A DNA stretch of 64,000 bases, taken from contig CAMCCX010000003.1 in the NCBI GenBank assembly GCA_945873305.1, forward strand, positions 1-64,000, written 5' to 3'. The notes below the pieces were generated by a model. That model saw only the letters and a program-made list of their open reading frames with translations, was not told the origin of the DNA and did no database searches. Shown piece by piece: positions 16,926 to 29,554 of the stretch. This DNA is from Akkermansia muciniphila. GTDB lineage: Bacteria > Verrucomicrobiota > Verrucomicrobiia > Verrucomicrobiales > Akkermansiaceae. Positions within the stretch are counted from its first letter, which is position 1, and the number at the start of each line of letters is the position of its first letter. Made by a program: the position numbers and the translations under genes.

Positions 16926-19900
16926 AAATCCTCATCGCCAACCGCGGGGAAATCGCCGCACGCGCCATCCGCACATTCAAGAAACTCGGCTATCAGAGCA
17001 TCGCCGTTTATTCCGATCCCGATTCCGGCGCGCCGCATGTGGATCTAGCGGATGAAGCCCATCTTCTCGGACCAGGTCCGGTTTCCGAGAGTTATCTACT
17101 CAAAGACAAGTTGCTGGAAATCGCCAGGAACTCGGAAGCCAGTGCGGTATTCCCCGGCTACGGATTACTCAGCGAGAACACCGACTTCGCCCGCATGTGC
17201 GAGGACGCCGGAGTCAAATGGCTCGGCCCCACGCCCGAGCAGATCATCGCCTTCGGGCTCAAACACGAAGCCCGCCGCCTGGCCGGCGACGCGGGCGTGC
17301 CACTCGTTCCGGGCACCGGCTTGTTGGAGAACGCGGAAGCTGCAATTCTCGCCGCGAAGGAAATCGGCTACCCCGTCATGCTTAAAAGCACCGCCGGCGG
17401 CGGCGGGATCGGCATGAAAGTCTGCCGCGATGAAGCCGAGCTTCTTCGGGAGTTCGAAAGCGTCGTTCGCTTAAGCGAGCGCAGTTTCGGATCCGGCAGT
17501 GTGTTCCTCGAGCGTTTCATCCAGCGCGGCCGCCATGTGGAAGTGCAGATTTTCGGCGATGGCAACGGCAGGGTGTTAGCGCTCGGCGAGCGCGATTGCT
17601 CGGTGCAGCGGCGGAACCAGAAAGTCTTCGAGGAAACCCCCGCGCCGGGGCTTTCCGATGAAACAAGATCCGCGCTCCACGCCGCGGCGGTGAAGCTGGG
17701 AGAGAGCGTGAACTACCGCTCGGCGGGCACCGTCGAATTCATCTACGACGCCGACCGCGATGACTTCTTCTTCCTCGAAGTGAACACCCGCCTGCAAGTC
17801 GAGCACGGCGTCACCGAGCTCGTCACCGGCATCGATCTGGTCGAGTGGATGGTCCGCCTCGCGCTCGATGAAACCTGGCAAATGCCGGAGATCTATCCGG
17901 CTCCCCAAGGCTGCGCGATCCAGGCCCGCGTCTATGCCGAGGACCCGAATCACAATTTCCGCCCGAGCTGCGGCCTACTAACGGAAGCGACATTTCCCGA
18001 GTGGACGCGCTGCGACGGTTGGATCGAACCGGGCACCGAGGTCAGTCCGTTTTATGATCCGCTGCTCGCCAAGGTCATGGTCCACGCCGCCGACCGAAAG
18101 GCAGCGGTTGCCAAGTTGGAGCAAGCGCTGGATGAGACGAAAATCTCCGGCATCGAGACGAATCTTCGCTACCTGCGCGGCATCGTCCGCTGGACGCCTT
18201 ACCTCAGTGGCGGCGTGGCGATGCGCGACATGGCGGATTTTTCCTACACGCCGCACACCATCGACGTGGTCTCGGCAGGCACGATGACGACTGTGCAGGA
18301 TTGGCCGGGCCGCGTCGGATATTGGGAAGTCGGCGTGCCGCCGTGCGGACCGTTCGACAATCTATCACTCCGCCTCGCGAACCGGCTTGTCGGAAATCCG
18401 GAAGGCACCGCCGCGCTGGAAATCACGATGACCGGGCCGACGCTGCGTTTCAACTCCGCGACGAGCATCGCGGTGGTGGGAGCTTCCGCGCTGCTGCTGA
18501 AGAACGGCGAGCCTGTGGCGATGAACGAACGCATCGAGATATCCGCGGGAGATGTTTTGAAGATCGGCCGCTTCGAAACGACCGGTGCGCGTGCCTACTT
18601 CGCGGTGTCGGGCGGGATCGAGTCGCCGGAATATCTCGGGAGTTGTTCGACATTCACGTTAGGAAAATTCGGCGGGCCGTTCGGACGCGCGCTCTTGCCG
18701 GGCGATGTGCTGGGAATATGGGGCGGGGACGTCTCGTCCCCGCATGAAGGGACGAGCCGTCCCTTCCCCTTATCTCACTCGTGGAAAATCGCCGTCCTCT
18801 ACGGCCCACACGGCGCGCCCGATTTCTTCCTCGATGAAGACATCGACACCTTTTTCGCTACGAAATGGGAAGTTCACTACAACTCCGCCAGAACCGGCGT
18901 CCGCCTCATCGGCCCGAAGCCAAAATGGGCGCGCACCGACGGCGGCGAAGCTGGCCTACACCCGTCTAACTTACACGACAACGCCTACGCCATTGGCGCG
19001 GTTGATTTCACCGGCGACATGCCCGTCATCCTCGGCCCCGACGGTCCGAGCCTCGGCGGCTTCGTTTGTCCGGTCGTGGTGGTGGACGCGGAGTTATGGA
19101 AACTCGGCCAGCTGCGGCCCGGCGACCTCATCGAGTTCGTCCCGGTCGATGAAGCGTGGGCGCGTGACCGCCAAATCGAAGTGACTGAATTCCTCGCCGG
19201 AGAGCGCACGGAACTATCCGATCCAGTGGCTGGCGAGCGCGGTTCCTGTTTCATCGATTCATTCGGCGAAGGTGACGAATCCGTGGTCGTCCGGCGCGCG
19301 GGTGACCGGTATTTCCTGATCGAGTTCGGCCCGCATCACCTCGACTTGAAACTGCGCTTCAAGGCCCACGTCGTTCACGAGTGGCTGAAGAAGCAAGACA
19401 TCGCGGGTATCATCGATCTCACGCCTGGCATCCGTTCCTTGCAGGTTCACTTCGATCCGGGCGTGATCGGGCGCTGCGATCTGTGGGAGAAAATCCGCGA
19501 AGGCATCGCGGCATTACCACCACTGGAGCAGATCGAGGTGCCGACGCGCATCGTCCATCTTCCACTGAGCTGGGACGACCCGAGCACCAAGGAAGCCATC
19601 CGCCGCTACATGCAGAGCGTGCGGCCCGATGCGCCGTGGTGCCCGAGCAATCTGGAGTTCATCCAGCGCATCAATGGGCTGGATTCCATCGACGAGGTTT
19701 ACAAAATTTTCTTCGAAGCATCCTATCTGGTGATGGGCCTCGGCGACGTCTATCTGGGCGCGCCCGTCGCCACGCCGCTCGACCCGCGCCACCGGATGGT
19801 GACCACGAAATACAACCCCGCGCGGACGTGGACGCCGGAGAACGCCGTCGGCATCGGCGGAGCCTATCTCTGCATTTATGGCATGGAAGGACCGGGTGGC

Positions 19901-20494
19901 TATCAGTTCACCGGCCGGACGATTCCCGTGTGGAACCGCTGGCGGAAGACGGAGGATTTCGAAAAGCCATGGCTGCTGCGGTTCTTCGACCAGCTGCGTT
20001 TCTATCCGGTGAGCGCGGAGGAACTGCTGCGTTTGCGGGAGGAAGTTCCGCGCGGCCGCCACAAGCTGGAGATCGAGGAAAAGGTGTTTCGTTTTTCCGA
20101 CTACGAGGCGTTCCTCGAGGCGCACTCGGAAGAAATCGACGCCTTCCAGACCAAGCAGCGCGCGGCGTTCGAAGCCGAGCGGAAGCGCTGGGAGGAAGCC
20201 GGACTATCGATGGATGCGCCTGCGGAAGCGGTTGTCGAAGTGGACGAGGTGGTGATCCCGGACGGATGTTTCACCATGGACAGCCCGGTCACCGGCAGCG
20301 TGTGGAAAATCGAGGTCAGCGTGGGATCGCTGCTCGTATCGGGCAGGTCGGCGCTGATCTTGGAAGCGATGAAAATGGAAATCCCGCTCGAAGCGGACGG
20401 CGACATCGAAATCGTCGAACTTCTGGTAGCCGAAGGCGCGAGCGTCCGCGCCGGGCAAGCATTGGTGATTGTGAAGCCCAACAATCCATCATGA
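16922..20494 (+). CDS. biotin-dependent guanidine/urea carboxylase
   Basis: A 1190-residue multidomain carboxylase. In order: biotin carboxylase (residues 1 to about 450, with [18 protein letters not shown], the Gly-rich GGGGIGMK loop and [15 protein letters not shown]); carboxyltransferase halves AHS2 (from about 460, [20 protein letters not shown]) and AHS1 (from about 790, [20 protein letters not shown]); and a C-terminal biotin carrier with LEAMKME (about residues 1151-1157). Such enzymes are annotated as urea carboxylase, but those next to DUF1989 genes prefer guanidine. A REP-like repeat is inserted in frame near residue 600. The ATG at 16922 was chosen by ATGA overlap. Confidence 0.93.
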   Translation: MKILIANRGEIAARAIRTFKKLGYQSIAVYSDPDSGAPHVDLADEAHLLGPGPVSESYLLKDKLLEIARNSEASAVFPGYGLLSENTDFARMCEDAGVKWLGPTPEQIIAFGLKHEARRLAGDAGVPLVPGTGLLENAEAAILAAKEIGYPVMLKSTAGGGGIGMKVCRDEAELLREFESVVRLSERSFGSGSVFLERFIQRGRHVEVQIFGDGNGRVLALGERDCSVQRRNQKVFEETPAPGLSDETRSALHAAAVKLGESVNYRSAGTVEFIYDADRDDFFFLEVNTRLQVEHGVTELVTGIDLVEWMVRLALDETWQMPEIYPAPQGCAIQARVYAEDPNHNFRPSCGLLTEATFPEWTRCDGWIEPGTEVSPFYDPLLAKVMVHAADRKAAVAKLEQALDETKISGIETNLRYLRGIVRWTPYLSGGVAMRDMADFSYTPHTIDVVSAGTMTTVQDWPGRVGYWEVGVPPCGPFDNLSLRLANRLVGNPEGTAALEITMTGPTLRFNSATSIAVVGASALLLKNGEPVAMNERIEISAGDVLKIGRFETTGARAYFAVSGGIESPEYLGSCSTFTLGKFGGPFGRALLPGDVLGIWGGDVSSPHEGTSRPFPLSHSWKIAVLYGPHGAPDFFLDEDIDTFFATKWEVHYNSARTGVRLIGPKPKWARTDGGEAGLHPSNLHDNAYAIGAVDFTGDMPVILGPDGPSLGGFVCPVVVVDAELWKLGQLRPGDLIEFVPVDEAWARDRQIEVTEFLAGERTELSDPVAGERGSCFIDSFGEGDESVVVRRAGDRYFLIEFGPHHLDLKLRFKAHVVHEWLKKQDIAGIIDLTPGIRSLQVHFDPGVIGRCDLWEKIREGIAALPPLEQIEVPTRIVHLPLSWDDPSTKEAIRRYMQSVRPDAPWCPSNLEFIQRINGLDSIDEVYKIFFEASYLVMGLGDVYLGAPVATPLDPRHRMVTTKYNPARTWTPENAVGIGGAYLCIYGMEGPGGYQFTGRTIPVWNRWRKTEDFEKPWLLRFFDQLRFYPVSAEELLRLREEVPRGRHKLEIEEKVFRFSDYEAFLEAHSEEIDAFQTKQRAAFEAERKRWEEAGLSMDAPAEAVVEVDEVVIPDGCFTMDSPVTGSVWKIEVSVGSLLVSGRSALILEAMKMEIPLEADGDIEIVELLVAEGASVRAGQALVIVKPNNPS
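18717..18772. repeat. REP-like double hairpin inserted in the carboxylase coding sequence
   Basis: Two adjacent perfect 8-bp hairpins with 3-base loops, 18724-18742 (CGGGGACG / CGTCCCCG) and 18747-18765 (AAGGGACG / CGTCCCTT), are flanked by pairing outer arms (GGGG at 18720-18723 with CCCC at 18766-18769). The design matches the element at 47412-47465. It lies in frame within the carboxylase gene and encodes [15 protein letters not shown], where homologues have an unrelated loop. Confidence 0.8.
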
Positions 20495-22209
20495 ACATCA
20501 GCGAACTCAAAAGCCGCTATCATGCGGGCTTCACTCCATCCCAAATGATCGAGGAGGTCTGGGAGAGGATTTCAGTCTGGAATGATCCCGCGATTTTCAT
20601 TCATCTGCCGGAGAAAGCCGTCCTGCTAGTCATCGCAGCGGAGGTGGAAGCGATGGACAAAAACCTTCCTCTGTGGGGAATTCCGTTCGTGGTGAAGGAC
20701 AACATCGACGTCGCAAAATGGCCGACAACGGCAGCTTGCCCCGAGTTTTCCTACGTTCCAACGGATGATGCGGAGACTGTCAGGCTCTTGCGCGCGGCGG
20801 GTGCGATTCCGATTGCGAAGGGCAACCTCGACCAATTCGCCACGGGCCTGGTTGGCACGCGTTCGCCTTACGGCATTCCCCGGAATGCGATCGACCCGGA
20901 ATTCCTGCCGGGCGGTTCGAGCTCAGGCAGCGCGTCCGCCGTCGCGGCGGGTCTCTGCGTTTTTTCGTTAGGAACGGACACCGCGGGCTCGGGCCGGGTG
21001 CCGGCGGCGTTCCAGGAACTGATCGGCTGGAAGCCGACGCGCGGTTTGCTGAGCAACCGGGGCGTGGTTCCTGCCTGCCGGTCCTTGGATTGTATCTCCG
21101 TCTTTACTAACTGCGCCGCGGACGCGCTGTGCATCTCGGACGTGGTCGGTAGCTACGACGCTGCGGATACGTTCTCATCGCAAGTGGAGCCAGCAGGTAG
21201 AATCTGCGAGAATTTCCGGTTCGGTGTGCCCCGGGAGCTGGATTTCGCCGGCGATCCGGACACGCCCGGCTTGTTCGCCACGGCGGTGGAAAAGATGATC
21301 GCGCTGGGTGGAACTCCGGTTGAAATCGACCTCACGCCATTCACCGAGGCGGCCAAGTTGCTTTATGAAGGACCCTGGGTCGCCGAGCGCTGGGCGGCGG
21401 TGGGTGAGTTCGTGGAACTGCATCCCGAGGATGTCTTTCCGGTGACGCTGAAAATTCTGGAAGGGTCGAAGGGCTGGGACGCGGCATCGACGTTCAAGGC
21501 GCAGTATCGGTTGCGGGAGTTCGCGCGTGAGACGGAAGGAGTTTGGAAGCAAATCGATTTTCTGTTACTCCCGACGACGCCGCGACTGTACACTGTCGCG
21601 GAAAATCTAGCCGAACCATTCGGCACGAATGCCACGCTCGGCCGTTACACGAATTTCATGAACCTACTGGACTTGTCCGCCGTGGCGATGCCAGCCGGGC
21701 GGGCGAGGTCCGGGAGCGCGCCCTGGGGCGTGACGCTCGCCGCTCCGGCGGGCTGGGATTCGGCGTTGCTGGATTTCGCCGGAAAATTTCGTGGTGAAAC
21801 GATGGCTCCCCGCGTTTCCCGGAAAATCCCGCTGCTCGTCTGCGGGGCGCATTTGGAAGGCCTGGCACTGCATTGGCAACTCACGGATCGCGGGGCGATT
21901 CTCCGAGAAAAGACGCAAACAGCACCGGTTTACCGAATGTATGCGATGCCACCGAGCGGCACGATTCCCCCGCGCCCGGCGTTGATCCGGGACGACGCGG
22001 CGGGGGCGGCGATCAAGGTGGAAGTCTGGGAACTGGAGCCTGCGGCATTCGGTGATTTCGTTTCGAAAATTCCGGGACCGCTGGGAATCGGCAAGGTGCT
22101 GCTGGAAAGCGGCGAGGAGGTTCCAGGCCTCATCGCGGAGCCGCGGGCGACGGAAGGGGCGGAAGAAATCACCCGATTCGGCGGCTGGCGGGCATGGATG
22201 GATGCGTGA
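20491..22209 (+). CDS. atzF: allophanate hydrolase
   Basis: Hydrolyses allophanate to ammonia and carbon dioxide, the last step of the pathway. The 572-residue protein has an N-terminal amidase-signature domain (residues 1 to about 440). The Ser-Ser-Lys triad sits in PFVVKDNID, PGGSSSGSASAVAAG and TDTAGSGRVPAA. A C-terminal AtzF-type domain from about residue 450 (VCGAHLEGLALHWQL) is also present, as in full-length AtzF. It overlaps the carboxylase stop as ATGA and ends the operon; no terminator is visible in the 39 bases after it. Confidence 0.95.
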   Translation: MNISELKSRYHAGFTPSQMIEEVWERISVWNDPAIFIHLPEKAVLLVIAAEVEAMDKNLPLWGIPFVVKDNIDVAKWPTTAACPEFSYVPTDDAETVRLLRAAGAIPIAKGNLDQFATGLVGTRSPYGIPRNAIDPEFLPGGSSSGSASAVAAGLCVFSLGTDTAGSGRVPAAFQELIGWKPTRGLLSNRGVVPACRSLDCISVFTNCAADALCISDVVGSYDAADTFSSQVEPAGRICENFRFGVPRELDFAGDPDTPGLFATAVEKMIALGGTPVEIDLTPFTEAAKLLYEGPWVAERWAAVGEFVELHPEDVFPVTLKILEGSKGWDAASTFKAQYRLREFARETEGVWKQIDFLLLPTTPRLYTVAENLAEPFGTNATLGRYTNFMNLLDLSAVAMPAGRARSGSAPWGVTLAAPAGWDSALLDFAGKFRGETMAPRVSRKIPLLVCGAHLEGLALHWQLTDRGAILREKTQTAPVYRMYAMPPSGTIPPRPALIRDDAAGAAIKVEVWELEPAAFGDFVSKIPGPLGIGKVLLESGEEVPGLIAEPRATEGAEEITRFGGWRAWMDA

Positions 22210-22248
22210 TCTTCACATTTCAAAAATTCAAGATTCGCCAGACGCGGG

Positions 22249-23301
22249 ATGCTCTGGCAAAACCCGCGCGTGCCTGAGACCCGAATTCTCCAAGTTGCCG
22301 ATGACGAAATGAAGGACGCCGTGACCGAGGCCTGCGCCTTGTTGCGCGCCGGTGAAATCGTCGCCCTTCCCACTGAAACCGTTTACGGCCTTGCGGCGGA
22401 CGCCTTCAATCCTGAGGCGGTTGCCAAAGTTTTCGCGGCCAAGGAGCGGCCGTCGTTTGATCCGCTCATCGTCCACATCGCCTCGCGCGGGGATTTGAAG
22501 AACGTGGCCATCGTGCCTGAGGACATCGCGGAAACGGTGAACAAATTGACCGCGGCGTTCTGGCCCGGACCGCTCACCTTGGTTTTACCGAAGCACGCCG
22601 ACGTGCCGGATTTAGTCACCAGCGGACTTCCGACGGTGGCGGTCCGTCAGAGCGCGCATCCGGTTTTCCGGGCGGTCTGCAAGGAGCTCGGCCGCCCGAT
22701 CGCGGCACCGAGCGCGAACCGCTTCGGGCGGATTTCGCCGACTTCGGCCTCCGCGGTGATGAAGGAACTCGGCGGCCGCATTCCGCTCATCGTCGATGCC
22801 GGAGCCTGCGCTGAAGGAGTGGAAAGCACGATTATTTCCATCGAGCCACGTGAAGGGAAGAAGCCGATTTTCCGGCTCCACCGCGCGGGGCCGATCACCA
22901 AGGAGCAGCTTCAGGAGTTCGGGCGAGTGGAGAAAGTCCGCGAAATCAAATCGGACGCGCCGCAGGCACCAGGCCAGCTTGATAGCCATTACGCGCCGCT
23001 CACGCCTCTAATATTATTGGAGAATCCGGCAGATTTCGTGCCTGAGGAAGGTAAGAAATACGGTCTCCTCAGCTACACCGGCGAGGACGACAGCCCGTAT
23101 GTCACACTTCACGATTGGGACCTCATCGAGTCGCTCAGCCCCGGCAGCGGCAAGCTCGCGGAAGCGGCGATCCGCTTGTTTTTCGTCATGCGCCAGCTGG
23201 ACGAGGCCGGGCTCGATGCGATCATCGCCGAGCCTGTTAGCGAAACCGGTCTCGGGGTCGCGATCATGGACCGCCTGCGCCGGGCATCCATCAACTTCTA
23301 G
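22249..23301 (+). CDS. sua5: threonylcarbamoyl-AMP synthase, Sua5 type
   Basis: Makes threonylcarbamoyl-AMP for the t6A modification of tRNAs that read ANN codons. The 350-residue protein has the YrdC domain (ALPTETVYGLAADAF about residues 44-58, KERPSFDPLIVHI, PGPLTLVLP, APSANRFGRISPTSA) and a C-terminal Sua5 domain after a linker containing QLDSHYAPLTPL. This makes it the long Sua5 form rather than short TsaC. It is probably transcribed separately from the upstream operon. Confidence 0.93.
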   Translation: MLWQNPRVPETRILQVADDEMKDAVTEACALLRAGEIVALPTETVYGLAADAFNPEAVAKVFAAKERPSFDPLIVHIASRGDLKNVAIVPEDIAETVNKLTAAFWPGPLTLVLPKHADVPDLVTSGLPTVAVRQSAHPVFRAVCKELGRPIAAPSANRFGRISPTSASAVMKELGGRIPLIVDAGACAEGVESTIISIEPREGKKPIFRLHRAGPITKEQLQEFGRVEKVREIKSDAPQAPGQLDSHYAPLTPLILLENPADFVPEEGKKYGLLSYTGEDDSPYVTLHDWDLIESLSPGSGKLAEAAIRLFFVMRQLDEAGLDAIIAEPVSETGLGVAIMDRLRRASINF

Positions 23302-27079
<3,778 letters not shown>

Positions 27080-27085
27080 TCAATA

Positions 27086-27988
27086 TTACCCCTTCGGAGT
27101 TGTCGGCGTGAGCGTGACTTCCAACTGCTCCACTCCTCGCAGCAGCTTCGCTGTTACCGGCTGGCCGGGAATGACGTAGAAAAACGCATTCACGGCGTCC
27201 GCGTAATCCGTGATTTGCCTGGCACCGATGCTGAGAAGCAAGTCGCCCGGCTGAACGCCCGCGGAGGCGGCGGGGGAATCCGGCAGCACCCGGCTGATCC
27301 GTGGAATCTGGGATTCGGCGCGCAGTGCGAGTCCGAGCCAGCCGCGGGACAGCTGGCCGCCTGCGGAAACGTCCCGGAGCACCCGGTGCACGGCCTCGGC
27401 GGGCAGGGCGTAGCCGATATTGCCGCCACCCGAGCTTTGAAAAACAATCGCGACCACCCGGCCGGCATCGTCCAGCAGCGGAGTCCCCGGCGGCGGAACC
27501 GAACGGCTGAAATTCACGCGCAGCAAGGCGAGTGGTAAAATTTTCCCTCCCACCTGTTTCACCCATCCGGTCGCGCGGCATGGGATCAATCCCGCAGGTT
27601 CCATGGATTGGAGGGTGGCGTTCGCATTCGCACCAGCATCCGCGGCCCATTCCATCGATTTCGGCGCGGTGTTTCCTTCCCCCTTGATGAATCCCAGCCG
27701 AGAAACCGGGTCGTGGCCGATCATCTTGACCGGAATGGAGCGGTTCCCGAACTGCAGCGTCGGGTTTACCGGATTCGAGCCCACGGAGACGACTACGACC
27801 ATCATCGCAGCTCCGTTGACGGGGACCGCCGTGGATTCAGCGGATTGGCCATTTGCCCCTGACGGGAAATTCACCTGCCAGCGAGGGGAAATGGCGACAG
27901 GCTGGGCAAAGCCAGCCGAAACGGAGGCGCTCGCCACCAAAAACATTCGTGCCGACCACCGTCGGCGCGGGCATTCCAGATCCACCAT
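27086..27988 (-). CDS. exported HtrA/DegS-like PDZ protein, probable pseudo-protease
   Basis: A 300-residue protein with an N-terminal signal or anchor (MFLVASASVSAGFAQ, residues 15-29), a degenerate trypsin-like domain, and a C-terminal PDZ domain from about residue 205 (GWLGLALRAESQIPRISRVL, SAGVQPGDLLLSIG). Where HtrA proteases have GNSGGPLL, this protein has PPPGTPLLDD, so the catalytic Ser is lost; the His-Asp pair is not evident either. It lies downstream of an ECF sigma factor and a one-TM protein on the same strand, echoing the RpoE-RseA-DegS layout. I infer a binding or sensing role rather than proteolysis. Confidence 0.75.
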   Translation of the reverse strand: MVDLECPRRRWSARMFLVASASVSAGFAQPVAISPRWQVNFPSGANGQSAESTAVPVNGAAMMVVVVSVGSNPVNPTLQFGNRSIPVKMIGHDPVSRLGFIKGEGNTAPKSMEWAADAGANANATLQSMEPAGLIPCRATGWVKQVGGKILPLALLRVNFSRSVPPPGTPLLDDAGRVVAIVFQSSGGGNIGYALPAEAVHRVLRDVSAGGQLSRGWLGLALRAESQIPRISRVLPDSPAASAGVQPGDLLLSIGARQITDYADAVNAFFYVIPGQPVTAKLLRGVEQLEVTLTPTTPKG

Positions 27989-28004
27989 TTCGGGGTTGCT
28001 GGAA

Positions 28005-28400
28005 TTAGAACACTTGCTCGCCGACGTCGCCTTGAGTCGTGGGACTCAGGTCCAACTGCTTGAGTTGCTCAAGCCCGGGCGGCGTGGGTGCCGGGACGAC
28101 TTGGTAATTCACCGGGGAAGCCGGCGTGTTTTCCTTCTCCACTTTGGGCGGCGTCAGGAAAAATGCGATGGTCAGCGCGGCGTAGGCCATGCCCGAGCCG
28201 TAAGCCCATTTGGAGGGACTCAGATCGGAAAACCAAGCGGACACGCCAGCGAAGAAATTTGAAAATCCCGAGTTCTTCACGGCCTGCTCACGCTGGCTTT
28301 GGTGAAATTCGCAGAGGAAATCCTGCCAGTAACCCTCTTCAGGACGCTCATCGCGCTTGAGGGCTAATAGGTCTCCAATTTGTTCGAGCGTCGGTTTCAC
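28005..28400 (-). CDS. single-pass membrane protein, candidate anti-sigma factor
   Basis: A 131-residue protein with a cytoplasmic-looking N-terminal half (EQIGDLLALKRDERPEEGYW), one membrane segment near residues 68-83 (SGMAYAALTIAFFLTP) and a Pro-rich external tail. It lacks the HxxxCxxC zinc motif of ZAS anti-sigma factors. The call rests on size, topology and position immediately after the sigma factor gene and before the PDZ protein. Confidence 0.55.
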   Translation of the reverse strand: MKPTLEQIGDLLALKRDERPEEGYWQDFLCEFHQSQREQAVKNSGFSNFFAGVSAWFSDLSPSKWAYGSGMAYAALTIAFFLTPPKVEKENTPASPVNYQVVPAPTPPGLEQLKQLDLSPTTQGDVGEQVF

Positions 28401-28453
28401 TGCGGTTGATAATTAGGATTTATAAAATAACCCCCCGATGCGCAAGCAGAATT

Positions 28454-29053
28454 TTAAAATCTTTCTTCCCAACTGTCTTGCAAGGCTGACTGGAGTTGGA
28501 GATGCGCATAATGGAGTCGTGAGCGAATGGTGCCTTCGGAAGTCTTGAGCACCTTGGCGATCTCCCCGTGGGACATGCCTTGGATGTCAAACATCGTGAC
28601 CACCATTCTGTGGGGGTCAGACAACTTCTTCATCGCTTCGTTCAATTTTATCTGCAGCTCGTTGAGGTTGGTCTGCCGCTCGGGATTCGCCTCGTGGGTG
28701 GTGTCGATGAGCGCCGGATCCTGCTGCACGGATGAATCCATGTCGTTCAGACTCAAGCCAGTGCGGCGCTTCCGCTTCTTCAGGAAATTGAGCGTCTGGT
28801 TGACGGCTATCTGGTAGATCCAGGTGTAGAACGCCGAGTTGCCCTTGAATTTCCCGAGCGATTGATAGGAACGCGCGAAGATCTCCTGGAGCAAATCATG
28901 AGTGTCCTCCTTGTGGGAGGTCATGTTGTAAACGAGGCCGTATAGCTTGTCGCCATACTTGAGGATCAGGGCGTCGAAAGCGCGCGTATCTCCCTGTTGG
29001 GCACGCGTGACAAGGTCCTGGTCAGGGTCGGGGGGACGTGACTGACGAAACAT
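28454..29053 (-). CDS. ECF sigma factor (RpoE-like)
   Basis: A 199-residue extracytoplasmic-function sigma factor. Region 2 includes DALILKYGDKLYGLVYNMT and DTHDLLQEIFARSYQSLGKF (about residues 22-75). Region 4 includes DPHRMVVTMFDIQGMSHGEI followed by a helix-turn-helix ending GTIRSRLHYAHLQLQ (about residues 145-190). The ATG at 29053 is preferred over an in-frame start at 29200, since the extra 49 residues are unlike any sigma factor and a promoter candidate lies between. It heads a three-gene set with a putative anti-sigma factor and a PDZ protein. Confidence 0.92.
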   Translation of the reverse strand: MFRQSRPPDPDQDLVTRAQQGDTRAFDALILKYGDKLYGLVYNMTSHKEDTHDLLQEIFARSYQSLGKFKGNSAFYTWIYQIAVNQTLNFLKKRKRRTGLSLNDMDSSVQQDPALIDTTHEANPERQTNLNELQIKLNEAMKKLSDPHRMVVTMFDIQGMSHGEIAKVLKTSEGTIRSRLHYAHLQLQSALQDSWEERF

Positions 29054-29081
29054 GAAGATGGGTGGGGTGGGCAGCGGAAAC

Positions 29082-29109
29082 AGGCTACACCGGAGCCGCG
29101 TGATGTAAA
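29082..29109 (-). promoter_or_regulatory. promoter of the ECF sigma factor operon
   Basis: Read on the minus strand, TTTACA (29109-29104) and TAGCCT (29087-29082) are spaced by 16 bases. Transcription would start near 29075, about 22 bases before the sigma factor ATG. The same TAGCCT -10 hexamer appears in the lutA promoter candidate. Confidence 0.4.
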
Positions 29110-29202
29110 GAAGCGTGAAAATGACGGCCTGAAATTCCGGGTTTTTCCTGTCGAAATGAACGTTCGCCTTTTCCGTCCGGTCTGATTTTCTCGGTGGCAA
29201 CC

Positions 29203-29544
29203 ATGGCCACCTTCACCGCAAACGCCGACTACGAGGACAAGGACAGCAATCCCATCCATTTGGAACCCGGCGACGAGGTCACCGTCGGAATCGCCGACCG
29301 CGCGTGGCCCGGCTGGGTGTGGGCGACCGACAACGAGGACAACGACGGCTACGTCCCCGAGGAAATCCTCGAACCGCTCGGCGAAGGACGCTTCGCCGCC
29401 CTCGAAACCTACGATCCCACCGTGCTCACCATCAAGCGCGGCGACCGTCTCGAATCGCTGCGCCAGATCCACGGCTGGCACTGGTGCCGGAACGAGCGAG
29501 GCGAGGAAGGCTGGGTCGGCGGGTATTTGCTGAAGCCGGTTTGA
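29203..29544 (+). CDS. small SH3-like domain protein
   Basis: A 113-residue soluble protein made of two SH3-like repeats. The first (FTANADYEDKDSNPIHLEPG through GYVPEEILEPL) and the second (ALETYDPTVLTIKRGDRLES through EGWVGGYLLKPV) share an ALYDY-type start and a W-x-G/Y-V-P end. Such domains bind peptides or cell-wall material. There is no signal peptide, so a cytoplasmic protein-protein role is likely. The ATG at 29203 is chosen over a GTG three codons upstream. Function unknown. Confidence 0.75.
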   Translation: MATFTANADYEDKDSNPIHLEPGDEVTVGIADRAWPGWVWATDNEDNDGYVPEEILEPLGEGRFAALETYDPTVLTIKRGDRLESLRQIHGWHWCRNERGEEGWVGGYLLKPV

Positions 29545-29554
29545 AATTTCCGGT

